A stretch of DNA of 64,000 nt from assembly GCF_005771435.1 (NCBI RefSeq), contig NZ_VANI01000022.1, positions 1 to 64,000 of the forward strand, given 5' to 3'. Below are positions 1-8,676 of the stretch, piece after piece; the stretch's first letter is position 1; the number at the start of each line of letters is the position of its first letter. This DNA comes from Microbulbifer harenosus. GTDB taxonomy: Bacteria > Pseudomonadota > Gammaproteobacteria > Pseudomonadales > Cellvibrionaceae. Made by a program: the position numbers and the translations under genes. The notes under the pieces were generated by a model. The model was not told the DNA's origin. It saw nothing but the letters and a program-made list of their open reading frames with translations, and searched no databases.

Positions 1-83
1 TTGGATTTGAACTCCGTATGCGAGTTACTGATATCGACTAGTTTTGGTTGTAATTTACAGAGGCACATTATTTTTCTAGTGGC

Positions 84-226
84 ATTTAACGCCCGCAACA
101 GGGGCGACCAATGCTGTGCACATTTTGTGCGAAACTGGGAGCGCAGCGACCCGCACAAAATGTGCATAGCGTTGGGCGTCCCGCGGAGGCCCGTAGGGCC
201 GGAGCAAACTGCTTGCGTTTGTTAAG
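84..226 (-). repeat. attC recombination site
   Basis: On the minus strand the outer box GCTTAAC (220-226) pairs with GTTAAAT (84-90). The adjacent inner boxes AACGCAAGCAG-like and CTGTTGCGGGC-like are complementary with an extra base. The centre folds into a long hairpin whose arms, centred on TGCACATTTTGTGCG, differ at one base. This layout (R''-L''...L'-R' with imperfect dyad symmetry) and the length of 143 bp match long chromosomal-integron attC sites. It lies just past the stop of the cassette gene. Confidence 0.75.
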
Positions 227-258
227 CGCTGCTCTCGCTCTAGAGTTTTTAAAATCCC

Positions 259-594
259 CTAACTAGAGCGCCTAATTTTAACCGGGGGCTGAATTCCACT
301 ACGATAAAACAATTTAAATTCTTTTCCAAAACTAATTTCTTTCCACTTTATTTTTGTTTTGTTTATCGGAATTTCGAGCTTGAGAGAATGTACTAATTCG
401 CCGCCTTTGCTATAGGAAAGATCAACGCTACAGATTGTGCCATGATATGAACTGGCTACTGCGAACTCACCTCCTCTAGTAGAGGGAAATACATTGAAAT
501 TTCCTGATTCTAGAACCTGAAATCCGCATTGACATATTATGTCTTCGCCTTCATATATCACGAAATTTGTGACGATTACCGATTCTTCATTCAT
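259..594 (-). CDS. hypothetical cassette protein
   Basis: A protein of 111 residues starting MNEESVIVTN. The start was chosen because this ATG lies just inside the cassette boundary; an upstream in-frame start at 627 would lie outside the cassette. I recognise no domain. The protein is soluble-looking with alternating hydrophobic stretches suggestive of a small beta-rich fold, contains two Cys in ICQCGF, and has no signal peptide. Base composition is AT-rich, unlike the neighbours and typical of cassette cargo. Function unknown. Confidence 0.6.
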   Translation of the reverse strand: MNEESVIVTNFVIYEGEDIICQCGFQVLESGNFNVFPSTRGGEFAVASSYHGTICSVDLSYSKGGELVHSLKLEIPINKTKIKWKEISFGKEFKLFYRSGIQPPVKIRRSS

Positions 595-619
595 GATGCT
601 TAACATTTTAATAATGAGC

Positions 620-684
620 GTGTGCATATATAGACACAGAGATTGGAGAATGATGTCTAGATATGCACACCCGTGTCTATATAT
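620..684. repeat. competing inverted repeats
   Basis: Arm 620-636 (GTGTGCATATATAGACA) pairs with 654-670 with one mismatch. A sub-part of the same arm (626-637) is also complementary to 673-684 (GTGTCTATATAT). The two foldings exclude each other. The element sits between the stop of the 688-1089 gene and the cassette boundary, so it may be a terminator or part of the recombination platform. Confidence 0.5.
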
Positions 685-687
685 AAC

Positions 688-1089
688 CTAAATCTCCACG
701 CTCCAGTCAATATCGGTACATAGTTCAACAAGGCCTTCTTCAATCCGGTGAGCAAGTCCGAGTTTTATCGCCTCGTCGCGGCGTGTAATCCAGGCTTGTA
801 TCTGTCGACTCCATTTGCCACCGGCATGTTTGATTGCGCGCCGCTGTTCGGTTTCTTCATAGCTAATTTTGAGCGCTACCGCTTCCGCTTGACGGACTGC
901 GTTGGGGTAGTTTGAACTGACTCCCTCGGCAGACCGCGGTCTGGCATCAACAATGACCTCCACGGTCGTGTACACCGTAGTGCCGCAATCTGATGCACGG
1001 TAACGTACAGTGCACAAGCGCTCGCCATATCGTTCAAGAAATCTTTTGGCTCCGCGCTCGCTGGGACGCATTGTTTTTATTACTTTCAT
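688..1089 (-). CDS. conserved hypothetical protein
   Basis: A protein of 133 residues beginning MKVIKTMRPSERGAKRF. The ATG at 1089 is preferred over the adjacent GTG. The N-terminal half looks like a beta-strand region (LCTVRYR, TTVYTTVEVIV). The C-terminal half is helical and basic (GGKWSRQIQAW, then EAIKLGLAHRIEEGL). There is no signal peptide or membrane segment. It resembles small accessory-region proteins of gammaproteobacteria that I cannot name. It lies alone between ubiD and the integron cassette, and no function is assigned. Confidence 0.6.
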   Translation of the reverse strand: MKVIKTMRPSERGAKRFLERYGERLCTVRYRASDCGTTVYTTVEVIVDARPRSAEGVSSNYPNAVRQAEAVALKISYEETEQRRAIKHAGGKWSRQIQAWITRRDEAIKLGLAHRIEEGLVELCTDIDWSVEI

Positions 1090-1140
1090 CACTCATTCCC
1101 TGAAATCATCGGCGAATTCCCTTTCGCCGTTCAAATTTTG

Positions 1141-2604
1141 TTACAGACCGAGCTTACTCCAGATTTCATCCACCCGCTGGGTTACCTGCGAATCTTTGAC
1201 GATGGGTCTTCCCCACTCTCGGGTTGTTTCTCCTTCCCATTTGTTGGTGGCATCAAACCCGATTTTCGAGCCGAGTCCGGAAACCGGGGAAGCGAAGTCG
1301 AGATAGTCGATGGGTGTGTTTTCCACCATGACGGTATCGCGTGCAGGGTCCATACGCGTGGTCATTGCCCATATTACGTCCTTCCAGTCTCTGGCATTGA
1401 CGTCGTCATCGGTGACGATGACAAACTTTGTGTACATAAATTGCCGTAGGAAAGACCACACGCCCATCATTACCCGCTTGGCGTGACCAGGATACTGTTT
1501 TTTCATGGTGACGACGGCCAGGCGGTAGGAGCAGCCTTCTGGGGGAAGATAGAAATCGACGATTTCGGGGAATTGTTTGCGCAGTATGGGAACAAAAACT
1601 TCGTTTAATGCCTCGCCCAGAACGGCGGGCTCGTCCGGTGGGCGACCGGTGTAGGTGCTGTGGTAAATAGGGTCTTTACGATGGGTGATTTTTTCCACCG
1701 TGAATACCGGGAAGCGGTCGACCTCGTTGTAGTAGCCGGTGTGATCACCATACGGACCTTCATCCGCCATGTCTTCCGGATAGATGAAGCCCTCCAGTAC
1801 AAATTCGGCGCTTGCGGGCACATGCAAGTTGCTGAGCTTCGCTTCGGCGACTTCGGTTTTACTTCCGCGCAGGAGCCCGGCAAACGCGTATTCAGAGAGG
1901 GTATCCGGCACCGGCGTAACGGCACCGAGGATAGTGGCCGGATCGGCCCCAAGCGCCACGGCTATAGGAAAGGGTTCTCCTGGAAATTTTTGCTGCCAGT
2001 CACGGAAGTCCAGTGCGCCGCCGCGGTGCGAGAGCCAGCGCATAATCAAACGGTTTTTGCCGATCAGCTGCATTCGGTAGATACCGAGATTCTGGCGCTT
2101 CTTCTCGGGGCCACGGGTAATAACCAGAGGCCAGGTGACGAGCGGTGCGGCATCGCCGGGCCAGCAGGTCTGGATCGGCAGTCGGGTGAGATCTATGTCG
2201 TCGCAGTCCAGCTCTATCTCCTGGCACTCCGCCCTATTCACCACCTTCGGGCTCATATTCATGACCTGTTTGAAAACAGGCAGCTTTTCCCAGGCGTCCT
2301 TTAATCCTGCCGGTGGCTGGGGCTCCTTTAGAAAGGCGAGCAGCTCACCGACTTCTCTGAGCTCACTGACCGTGTCCCGCCCCATGCCGAGCGCAACACG
2401 CTCCGGGGTACCGAATAGATTGGCAAGTACCGGGGTGTCGTAGCCGGTGGGATTTTCAAATAGCAGCGCGGGGCCGCCAGCGCGCAATACACGGTCGGCG
2501 ATTTCCGTCATCTCCAGATATGGGCTGACTGGATACTTGATGCGTTTCAGCAAGCCACGCTTCTCCAACAAATGGATAAAGTCGCGCAGGTCTTTGTATT
2601 TCAT
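1141..2604 (-). CDS. ubiD: 4-hydroxy-3-polyprenylbenzoate decarboxylase UbiD
   Basis: UbiD decarboxylates 3-polyprenyl-4-hydroxybenzoate in ubiquinone biosynthesis, using the prenylated flavin made by UbiX. The 487-residue length is that of full-length UbiD. The family blocks are present: [15 protein letters not shown] and the following [13 protein letters not shown] (prFMN and metal binding), then [11 protein letters not shown] with the acidic catalytic residues. It is transcribed leftward with its own intergenic region upstream; the RRM gene lies on the same strand about 190 bp upstream and ends in a strong terminator, so ubiD is probably a single-gene unit. Confidence 0.97.
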   Translation of the reverse strand: MKYKDLRDFIHLLEKRGLLKRIKYPVSPYLEMTEIADRVLRAGGPALLFENPTGYDTPVLANLFGTPERVALGMGRDTVSELREVGELLAFLKEPQPPAGLKDAWEKLPVFKQVMNMSPKVVNRAECQEIELDCDDIDLTRLPIQTCWPGDAAPLVTWPLVITRGPEKKRQNLGIYRMQLIGKNRLIMRWLSHRGGALDFRDWQQKFPGEPFPIAVALGADPATILGAVTPVPDTLSEYAFAGLLRGSKTEVAEAKLSNLHVPASAEFVLEGFIYPEDMADEGPYGDHTGYYNEVDRFPVFTVEKITHRKDPIYHSTYTGRPPDEPAVLGEALNEVFVPILRKQFPEIVDFYLPPEGCSYRLAVVTMKKQYPGHAKRVMMGVWSFLRQFMYTKFVIVTDDDVNARDWKDVIWAMTTRMDPARDTVMVENTPIDYLDFASPVSGLGSKIGFDATNKWEGETTREWGRPIVKDSQVTQRVDEIWSKLGL

Positions 2605-2747
2605 GTGTTACCGGTCGACGAGAAAATTTAGCGACCAAGTGTAAAACAGTCCGGATCAAATGGGGAAAATTGGAAGGCGGGAGCAAACAAACAGGAACGG
2701 CGCGCCGTACCGGGGAGGTATGGCGAAAGACGAAAAGGAGGAGTTAA

Positions 2748-2775
2748 ACAACCCGCAGCACTCGCTGCGGGTTGT
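2748..2775 (-). terminator. terminator of the RRM gene
   Basis: A perfect 12-bp stem (ACAACCCGCAGC / GCTGCGGGTTGT) with a 4-base loop lies 19 bp past the RRM gene stop. On the minus strand it is followed by a short TTT run. Confidence 0.8.
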
Positions 2776-2794
2776 CGAGCATCTAAGTAGAAAC

Positions 2795-3076
2795 TTAGAA
2801 GCGAGGACGACGTGGGCGGTCGCCGCCACGGTCTTCGCGCGGCTTGGCTTCGTTAACACGGATGTTACGGCCAGACAGCGGCTTGTCATTCATTTCTTCG
2901 ATAGCCTTACGCGCTTCGTCGTCGTTAGGCATTTCTACGAAACCAAAACCTTTAGAACGGCCAGTTTCCCGGTCAGTGATTACAGTAGCCCGGGAGATTT
3001 CACCGAACGCACCGAAAGCTTGGTGCAGATCGTCAGAGGTTACGCCGTAGGCCAGATTTCCGATATAGATATTCAC
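2795..3076 (-). CDS. RRM-type RNA-binding protein
   Basis: A 93-residue single-RRM protein of the glycine-rich bacterial RNA-binding type often induced by cold. RNP2 is IYIGNL (residues 3-8) and RNP1 is KGFGFVEM (42-49). The beta-alpha-beta-beta-alpha-beta layout fills residues 2-80, followed by a short basic Gly/Arg tail (GGDRPRRPRF). It probably binds single-stranded RNA in the cytoplasm. It is monocistronic between its own leader and a strong terminator. The leader contains two opposed TTATCCA-like boxes around 3121-3151. Confidence 0.93.
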   Translation of the reverse strand: MNIYIGNLAYGVTSDDLHQAFGAFGEISRATVITDRETGRSKGFGFVEMPNDDEARKAIEEMNDKPLSGRNIRVNEAKPREDRGGDRPRRPRF

Positions 3077-3330
3077 AAAAAAGTCTCACTAGAGGTAAGT
3101 GGGCTGTCGAGCATTCACAATTGGATAACCAGCTCCACCACGTTATCCACTTGAGATTGGTCTGGAATCAGCCGACTTCCCAGCCGCCTGTGACCAATTC
3201 GGTTGGCGTAAACATTGGTTATTTACGCCGCAATGCTGGCCTTTATATGCCTAACGCCCTGCTATTTCAACAGGAATCGGCGTAATTTCCCGCCTCATTC
3301 GTCGCATTGCAACATTTATCCAAACAATAG

Positions 3331-3357
3331 AAAAAAGGCCGACGCAAACCGTCAGCC
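3331..3357 (-). terminator. rho gene intrinsic terminator
   Basis: An 8-bp stem (GGCTGACG / CGTCGGCC, one G-U pair) with a 5-base loop, followed on the minus strand by six T. It lies just past the rho stop codon. Confidence 0.85.
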
Positions 3358-3373
3358 CTTGTTCGTTGAAAAG

Positions 3374-4633
3374 TTATTTCCGTTTCATGGAAAGGAAGAA
3401 CTCGTCGTTGGTTTTGAAGTCCTTCAATTTATCAATCAGGAATTCAGTGCCAGCAAGATCTTCCATATCGTGTAGCAACTTGCGCAGAATCCACACGCGC
3501 TGCAGCTCGCCTTCCGGCATTAGCAGTTCTTCACGGCGAGTACCGGAGCGGCGGACGTTGATGGCCGGATAGACGCGCTTCTCGGCAATCTTGCGATCCA
3601 ACTGCAACTCCATGTTACCGGTACCTTTGAACTCCTCGAAGATAACTTCGTCCATTTTGGAACCGGTATCCACCAGAGCGGTGGCGATGATGGACAGACT
3701 GCCGCCTTCCTCGATGTTCCGTGCGGCACCAAAGAAGCGCTTCGGGCGCTCCAGCGCGTGCGCATCCACACCACCGGTCAATACCTTGCCGGAGCTCGGT
3801 ACGGTGGTGTTGTAGGCCCGCGCCAGACGGGTGATGGAGTCCAGCAGGATCACTACGTCTTTCTTGTGCTCCACAAGGCGTTTGGCCTTCTCGATCACCA
3901 TTTCCGCGACCTGTACGTGGCGGGCCGGCGGCTCGTCGAAGGTGGACGCGACCACTTCACCGCGCACGGAGCGCTGCATCTCGGTAACTTCTTCCGGGCG
4001 CTCGTCGATCAGCAGAACGATCAGGTGGCACTCCGGGTTGTTGCGGGTGATGGCCTGGGCCATGTTCTGCAACATGATGGTTTTACCGGCTTTAGGCGGC
4101 GCCACGATCAGGCCGCGCTGGCCTTTGCCGATAGGTGCGATCAGGTCGATGATGCGGCCGATAAGGTCTTCGGAGGAGCCATTTCCGCACTCGAGGGTGA
4201 GGCGTTCATTGGGAAACAGCGGCGTGAGGTTTTCGAACAGTATCTTGTTGCGGGCGTTTTCCGGCTTGTCGAAATTGATATCGCTGACTTTCAGCAGGGC
4301 AAAATAGCGCTCGCCTTCTTTGGGGGGGCGGATCTTGCCGGAAATGGAGTCGCCGGTGCGGAGGTTGAAGCGGCGAATCTGGCTGGGGGAAACATAGATA
4401 TCATCGGGGCCGGCTAGGTAGGAGGAATCGGCTGACCGCAGGAAACCAAACCCATCCTGAAGAATTTCCAATACGCCTTCGCCGTATATGTCTTCGCCGC
4501 TTTTGGCGTGGCGCTTGAGGATATTGAAAATGATGTCCTGTTTGCGCGAACGGGCGAGGTTTTCCAACCCCATGCCTTTGGCAATTTCAATCAGTTCTTC
4601 AATGGGTTTTGTTTTTAATTCAGAAAGGTTCAT
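3374..4633 (-). CDS. rho: transcription termination factor Rho
   Basis: Hexameric RNA-dependent helicase that ends transcription. At 419 residues it is full length. The N-terminal helical domain (1-47) is followed by the cold-shock-like primary RNA-binding domain (about 48-125, with DGFGFLR and [13 protein letters not shown]). The RecA-like motor has Walker A APPKAGKT (178-185), the region [15 protein letters not shown] (Walker B) and GGVDAHAL near the Q and R loops. Single gene with a long leader (about 295 nt) and its own promoter and terminator; Rho genes are commonly autoregulated in the leader. Confidence 0.98.
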   Translation of the reverse strand: MNLSELKTKPIEELIEIAKGMGLENLARSRKQDIIFNILKRHAKSGEDIYGEGVLEILQDGFGFLRSADSSYLAGPDDIYVSPSQIRRFNLRTGDSISGKIRPPKEGERYFALLKVSDINFDKPENARNKILFENLTPLFPNERLTLECGNGSSEDLIGRIIDLIAPIGKGQRGLIVAPPKAGKTIMLQNMAQAITRNNPECHLIVLLIDERPEEVTEMQRSVRGEVVASTFDEPPARHVQVAEMVIEKAKRLVEHKKDVVILLDSITRLARAYNTTVPSSGKVLTGGVDAHALERPKRFFGAARNIEEGGSLSIIATALVDTGSKMDEVIFEEFKGTGNMELQLDRKIAEKRVYPAINVRRSGTRREELLMPEGELQRVWILRKLLHDMEDLAGTEFLIDKLKDFKTNDEFFLSMKRK

Positions 4634-5077
4634 ACCAATTGCTTTATTAAGGTTTCTGCTATCCGTTGGCGCGGACGCGCCGGATGTTTCTGCGGGGGGA
4701 GTTGAAAGTTCGATGTTGATATTGCCCGTAAAGATCTGTCGACGGACTGGCTGACCGCACGCAATTCATCACTCTTCGGAAAACGGATTACCGCTCACCA
4801 GTGGCACGCTTGATTTGGCAAAGGCGCCAGGTAGGGGTCGTTCAACTTGAGGAGTTTGCGCCGGAGAGGCTGGATCGACAGCGGGGTTGGCGACTTGGCT
4901 CAGATCTGGACTGAACAGTTAACTTGATTACTAGGCAGTATAACGGCAGTTCCGCATCCTGCAAGGCCTATTTCACACGCCGGCAGCCTCTGTTATCGGG
5001 AACTTCCGCGCTGGAAACCCTCGCCAACGTCCTGGGGCGCACCAGGCGCCTCAGGACAGGGACTCGGACCCGGGGAA
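4634..5077 (-). promoter_or_regulatory. rho leader and upstream region
   Basis: This 444-bp stretch holds no convincing gene. It contains the predicted rho promoter and a long untranslated leader. A CCTGGGGCGC / GCGCCTCAGG hairpin near 5030-5055 lies just past trxA but has no T run. Confidence 0.6.
4937..4964 (-). promoter_or_regulatory. sigma-70 promoter for rho
   Basis: On the minus strand TTGCAG (4959-4964) and TATACT (4937-4942) are 16 bp apart. Both hexamers are close to consensus. This places the start near 4930 and predicts a leader of about 295 nt. Confidence 0.65.
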
Positions 5078-5404
5078 TCAGATCTGGCTGTCGATGAACT
5101 CGGTCAGCTGTGCACGGGACAGAGCGCCGACCTTGGTGCCTTCCACATTGCCGCCCTTGAACAGCAGCAGGGTGGGAATACCGCGCACGTTGTACTTGGC
5201 CGCAGCTTCCTTGTTGGCATCCACGTCCACTTTGACAACTTTCAGTTTGTCGCCGTAGTGACCGGCCAGGTCTTCCAGAACCGGCGCAATCATCTTGCAG
5301 GGGCCGCACCACTGCGCCCAGAAGTCTACCAGTACAGGGCCTTCGGCCTTGAGTACTTCGGCTTCAAATTCTGCATCGGTAACGTTGACGATATTCGCGC
5401 TCAT
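5078..5404 (-). CDS. trxA: thioredoxin
   Basis: Cytoplasmic dithiol reductant, 108 residues. The active site is WCGPC (32-36), and the cis-proline segment GIPTLLLF follows in its usual place. The start [10 protein letters not shown] was chosen because it gives the family length and an AGGAA ribosome site sits upstream; a longer in-frame reading to 5503 has a low-complexity N-terminus unlike thioredoxins. The rho gene follows downstream, the order seen in Pseudomonas. Confidence 0.97.
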   Translation of the reverse strand: MSANIVNVTDAEFEAEVLKAEGPVLVDFWAQWCGPCKMIAPVLEDLAGHYGDKLKVVKVDVDANKEAAAKYNVRGIPTLLLFKGGNVEGTKVGALSRAQLTEFIDSQI

Positions 5405-5566
5405 AGTGGTTTCCTGTGGTTCTGGTTCTTTGGGCCCAGCGGCTGCGCCGGCAGACATGATAAGTAGGGTCCGCGGGTCCCGCAAGGCAAATGCTTCCGC
5501 CATGATTGGCGTTTGAGCGTATATGCGGGCGCCTGGCCGCTTTTCAAGTACCGTTCAACAGCGCGC

Positions 5567-6814
5567 TCACTTCGCCCGCAGGAAGCGTTGCAGTATTTCG
5601 TCGATGTAGTCGTAACCAAAGGGGGTGGTAACGATGTCCGGGCCAATGGGGGCAACCAGCTCCATGGCCTGTAGCGACGCCCACTCCCGCGCCAATGCCG
5701 CCAGCGGCACGCCGGTATACGCCGGAAAGGTGTCGGCCGGGACCCCCGCCGTCAGTCTCAGGGAGTTCATCAGGAACTCCAGTGGCCGCTCTGCAGGAGC
5801 CACCTCGCTGACTTTCGGGGTGGGAAATTCGAGCCCGCCCTCTCCCATACCACAGCCCAGAGCCAGGTAGTCCCGCGGGGCGCGGGTACGCTGGGTTCGG
5901 ATGATACGACCGCTTTCGGTCAGGGTGAACTTGCCGTGGGCGCCAGCACCGATGCCGATATAGTCGGCAAAAGACCAGTAATTCAGATTGTGCCGCGAGG
6001 CGAGGCCGGCACGGCTATAGGCGGAGACCTCGTAGCGGCTGTAACCCTGCTCGGCCAGATATGCGCGGCCCGCCTGCTGGATGGCCGCAATTTGCTCCGA
6101 GCCGGGCGTTACCGGCGGTGCGGAGTAAAAAGCGGTGTTGGGCTCAATGGTCAGCTGATACCAGGAAAGGTGTTCAACACCCAGCTCCACCGCGCGCTGC
6201 AGGTCCCGCAGTGCATCGGTCTCCGACTGTCCCGGCAAGCCGTGCATCAGGTCGATGTTGATATTGTGGAAACCGGCGCTGCGCGCCTGGGTGGCGGCCG
6301 TCACCGCCTCGGATCCACTGTGGATACGCCCCAGATTGCGCAGCTGCAGCGGGTCGAAACTCTGCACGCCGATAGAAAGGCGATTGACACCGGCGCTGCG
6401 ATAGCCGGCAAACTTGGCCTGCTCAAAGGTGCCCGGATTGGCCTCCAGGGTAATTTCGATGCCCTCGTGAAAGCCCACCAGGGATTCCGCCAGATCCAGA
6501 ATCCGTCCGATCGCGGCCGGCGAAAACAGGCTCGGCGTACCGCCGCCAAAAAAGATCGAGCCCAGTTTCCGCCCCTGCACCCAGGGCAGTTGGCTGCGTA
6601 AATCCCGCTCCAGCTGATCCACATAGTCCACTTCCGGCAACTGCCCCCCGTCGGGCTCCGTTCCCGTAGTATGGTGCGTCGCTATATGTTCGCCCGCGGC
6701 AAATTCGTGAGAATTGAAATCACAATACGGGCATTTGCGGACACACCAGGGGATATGCACGTAGAGACTGAGCGGCGGCAGCCGCAGCGGGAGCAAATCG
6801 TTGATCTCGGGCAT
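5567..6814 (-). CDS. hemW: radical SAM heme chaperone HemW
   Basis: A 415-residue radical SAM protein of the HemN/HemW family. The 4Fe-4S motif is C24-x3-C28-x2-C31 near the very N-terminus (YVHIPWCVRKCPYC). There is no N-terminal extension as found in true coproporphyrinogen dehydrogenase HemN, so the heme-chaperone branch is favoured. Other blocks are FFGGGTPSL and MHGLPGQ. It starts 3 bp past the stop of rdgB on the same strand and is probably cotranscribed with it. Confidence 0.93.
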   Translation of the reverse strand: MPEINDLLPLRLPPLSLYVHIPWCVRKCPYCDFNSHEFAAGEHIATHHTTGTEPDGGQLPEVDYVDQLERDLRSQLPWVQGRKLGSIFFGGGTPSLFSPAAIGRILDLAESLVGFHEGIEITLEANPGTFEQAKFAGYRSAGVNRLSIGVQSFDPLQLRNLGRIHSGSEAVTAATQARSAGFHNINIDLMHGLPGQSETDALRDLQRAVELGVEHLSWYQLTIEPNTAFYSAPPVTPGSEQIAAIQQAGRAYLAEQGYSRYEVSAYSRAGLASRHNLNYWSFADYIGIGAGAHGKFTLTESGRIIRTQRTRAPRDYLALGCGMGEGGLEFPTPKVSEVAPAERPLEFLMNSLRLTAGVPADTFPAYTGVPLAALAREWASLQAMELVAPIGPDIVTTPFGYDYIDEILQRFLRAK

Positions 6815-6817
6815 AGG

Positions 6818-7462
6818 TCAGAACAACATCTTGCCGGCGTCGCCCACCGCCGGCTTTTCCGGCAACACCATCTCCTCGTGCCACAGTTGTTCGAATTTCC
6901 TTACTGCCTGGGCGCGGTGGCTGAGGCGGTTCTTCACCTCTCGCGGCAGCTGAGCAGAAGTCAACTTTTCCGAGGGAACATAGAACAGCGGGTCGTAACC
7001 GAAGCCCTGATCACCCGCGGGACTCTCCAGAATCATCCCTTGCCAGCGCGCGGTACACACCAGCGGCACCGGGTCTTCCGGGGTGCGCACAAAAGCCAGT
7101 GCACAATGAAAACTGGCGGTGCGACGATCCGCTGGCACATTTTCCAGAGCGTCCAAAAGTTTGCGATTGTTGTCGTCGTCGCTGGCGTCGGCACCGGCAT
7201 AGCGCGCGGAGAATATTCCCGGAGCACCGTCGAGCGCATCAACCGCGAGTCCGGAATCATCCGCCAGCGCCGGCAAACCACTGGCGCGACTGGCGTGGCG
7301 TGCCTTGATCAACGCGTTCTCAATAAAACTGAGGCCGGTCTCGACCGCCTCCTCAGCAACGAACGCTGACTGCGGCAATACCGCAATCTGCCAGCCTGCA
7401 AACAGCTGGGAAAACTCTCTCAGTTTGCCCGCGTTGCCGCTGGCGAGAACGATCTTGTCCAT
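6818..7462 (-). CDS. rdgB: XTP/dITP pyrophosphatase
   Basis: House-cleaning nucleotide pyrophosphatase that removes dITP, dXTP and ITP from the pool. 214 residues. The start MDKIVLASGNAGKLREF matches the family N-terminus (SGNxGK phosphate-binding); the longer reading to 7513 adds an unconserved tail. Also visible are ADDSGL, PGIFSARYAG and the GFGYDPLF block. Part of the leftward run metX-metW-DUF4426-rdgB-hemW. Confidence 0.95.
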   Translation of the reverse strand: MDKIVLASGNAGKLREFSQLFAGWQIAVLPQSAFVAEEAVETGLSFIENALIKARHASRASGLPALADDSGLAVDALDGAPGIFSARYAGADASDDDNNRKLLDALENVPADRRTASFHCALAFVRTPEDPVPLVCTARWQGMILESPAGDQGFGYDPLFYVPSEKLTSAQLPREVKNRLSHRAQAVRKFEQLWHEEMVLPEKPAVGDAGKMLF

Positions 7463-7529
7463 GGGTGATTGACTACCGAAATGTGCCGACCGCGAGCATA
7501 TGTGCCGCGGCAATACCGCCTACCGCAGC

Positions 7530-7979
7530 TCAGTTCTTGTGCAGTTGGCGGCGGAAGGTGAGCTCCTGGGTGCTGCCGTCCGGCAGTACCAGGTCAATAT
7601 TGAATGTGAGAGTCTCTTCGTGTTCAAAACGGAAGGGCGCCAGGTAATACACGGCATCCTGATCGCGAATCTCCTGAAAATCCAGCGATCGGGACTGCTG
7701 GATGAGATTGGTGGCATTGCCAGAGACGCCAGCGCTCATGCCCTTCAAATCGCCCTTCTTGCTCACAGAAATATTGACGAATGCACGGTCCCGGGCGCGC
7801 ACCAGATTGTACTGGCGGGCGATATCAGGGGAAATAAAATCGCTGTTGAACACCGAGTAGGTGACCCGGTAATCACCGAAGTCCTGGAAGTTTTCGATAA
7901 TTTTGGCGCCCTGCGCCGCCGCTGCGGCCGCCCACAACAGCAGGGCTATGGAAATAAAAGCAGCAAACAGACGTTTCAC
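7530..7979 (-). CDS. DUF4426 periplasmic protein
   Basis: 149 residues starting with GTG behind a good AGGAGG site. Residues 1-22 form a signal peptide ending AAAAAAQG. The mature part has the beta-rich DUF4426 pattern (FGDYRVTYSVFNSDF, with I-S-P-D-I-A-R-Q-Y-N after it). Proteins of this family are regularly found between metW and rdgB in Pseudomonas-like genomes, as here. Function unknown; likely periplasmic. Confidence 0.88.
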   Translation of the reverse strand: MKRLFAAFISIALLLWAAAAAAQGAKIIENFQDFGDYRVTYSVFNSDFISPDIARQYNLVRARDRAFVNISVSKKGDLKGMSAGVSGNATNLIQQSRSLDFQEIRDQDAVYYLAPFRFEHEETLTFNIDLVLPDGSTQELTFRRQLHKN

Positions 7980-8082
7980 AGCGTCCTCCTGAATATTTTC
8001 ATATGTTGTCGTCGCCTCGCCGCCAGAGCGCTCTCAGTAAAAGCCTGCGATGACGCGCTTTACAACCTTCTTGTGGACAATA

Positions 8083-8676
8083 TTAGCGAGTCAGATGGTA
8101 AATCGCCGTTTCACCGAACAGATTCGGTAAAAAATCTTTCAACATCGCGGAAACCGGCGACTCAGAAACCACCTGCCGGTGCAGTATCCGCCAGTGGTGG
8201 TCACGACAAAGTACTTCGAAATCCTTGAAAGTACAAAAGTGAATATTAGGTGTGTCGTACCATTCGTAAGGCAATAAGTCGGAGACCGGCATGCGCCCGG
8301 AAAACGCCAGATGCCAGCGCGCTCTCCACTGTCCGAAGTTGGGAAAAGTGATAATGCATTCCCGCCCTACCCGCAGCATTTCTTCCACCACCAGGTGGGG
8401 AAACCGCAGCGTCTGCAACGCCTGGGTCATGACAACGGTGTCGAAACTCTGGTCTGAAAAGTTGGCAAGCCCCTTGTCCAGGTTCTGTTCTACCACGCTC
8501 ACGCCGCGCTCGACACACTTCTGGATCTGTTCCGGGTCGATCTCGAGGCCATAAGCGCTGACCCCTTTCTGCTGCGCGAGCCGCACCAACAGCTCGCCGT
8601 CACCACAACCGAGATCCAGCACCCGGGACTTGGGCGCAACCCAGTCGGCAATAATGTCGAGATCCTTGCGCGTCAT
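8083..8676 (-). CDS. metW: methionine biosynthesis protein MetW
   Basis: 197-residue SAM-dependent methyltransferase-fold protein. Motif I is [12 protein letters not shown] (near residue 20). MetW partners MetX in the acylated homoserine branch of methionine synthesis. Its ATG overlaps the metX stop (8673-8676, ATGA), so the two are translationally coupled. Confidence 0.95.
   Translation of the reverse strand: MTRKDLDIIADWVAPKSRVLDLGCGDGELLVRLAQQKGVSAYGLEIDPEQIQKCVERGVSVVEQNLDKGLANFSDQSFDTVVMTQALQTLRFPHLVVEEMLRVGRECIITFPNFGQWRARWHLAFSGRMPVSDLLPYEWYDTPNIHFCTFKDFEVLCRDHHWRILHRQVVSESPVSAMLKDFLPNLFGETAIYHLTR

Larger units (their letters stand above)
84..604 (-). mobile_element. integron gene cassette
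   Basis: A complete gene cassette can be traced on the minus strand. It opens with a GTTRRRY core (GTTAAGC, plus positions 598-604). The ATG of the cassette gene follows 3 bases later (594), which is the compact spacing usual for cassettes. One ORF follows, and the unit closes with a 143-bp attC ending in GTTAAAT (84-90). The ORF is clearly AT-richer than the rest of the window, which fits transfer. No integrase is visible, so this is either the edge of an array lying left of the window or an isolated cassette. Boundaries are inferred from core-site logic, not from a known integrase. Confidence 0.7.

Noticed and set aside
1-225. ORF of 74 aa on the plus strand
   Set aside because: It runs through the attC hairpin and shows no protein-like composition.
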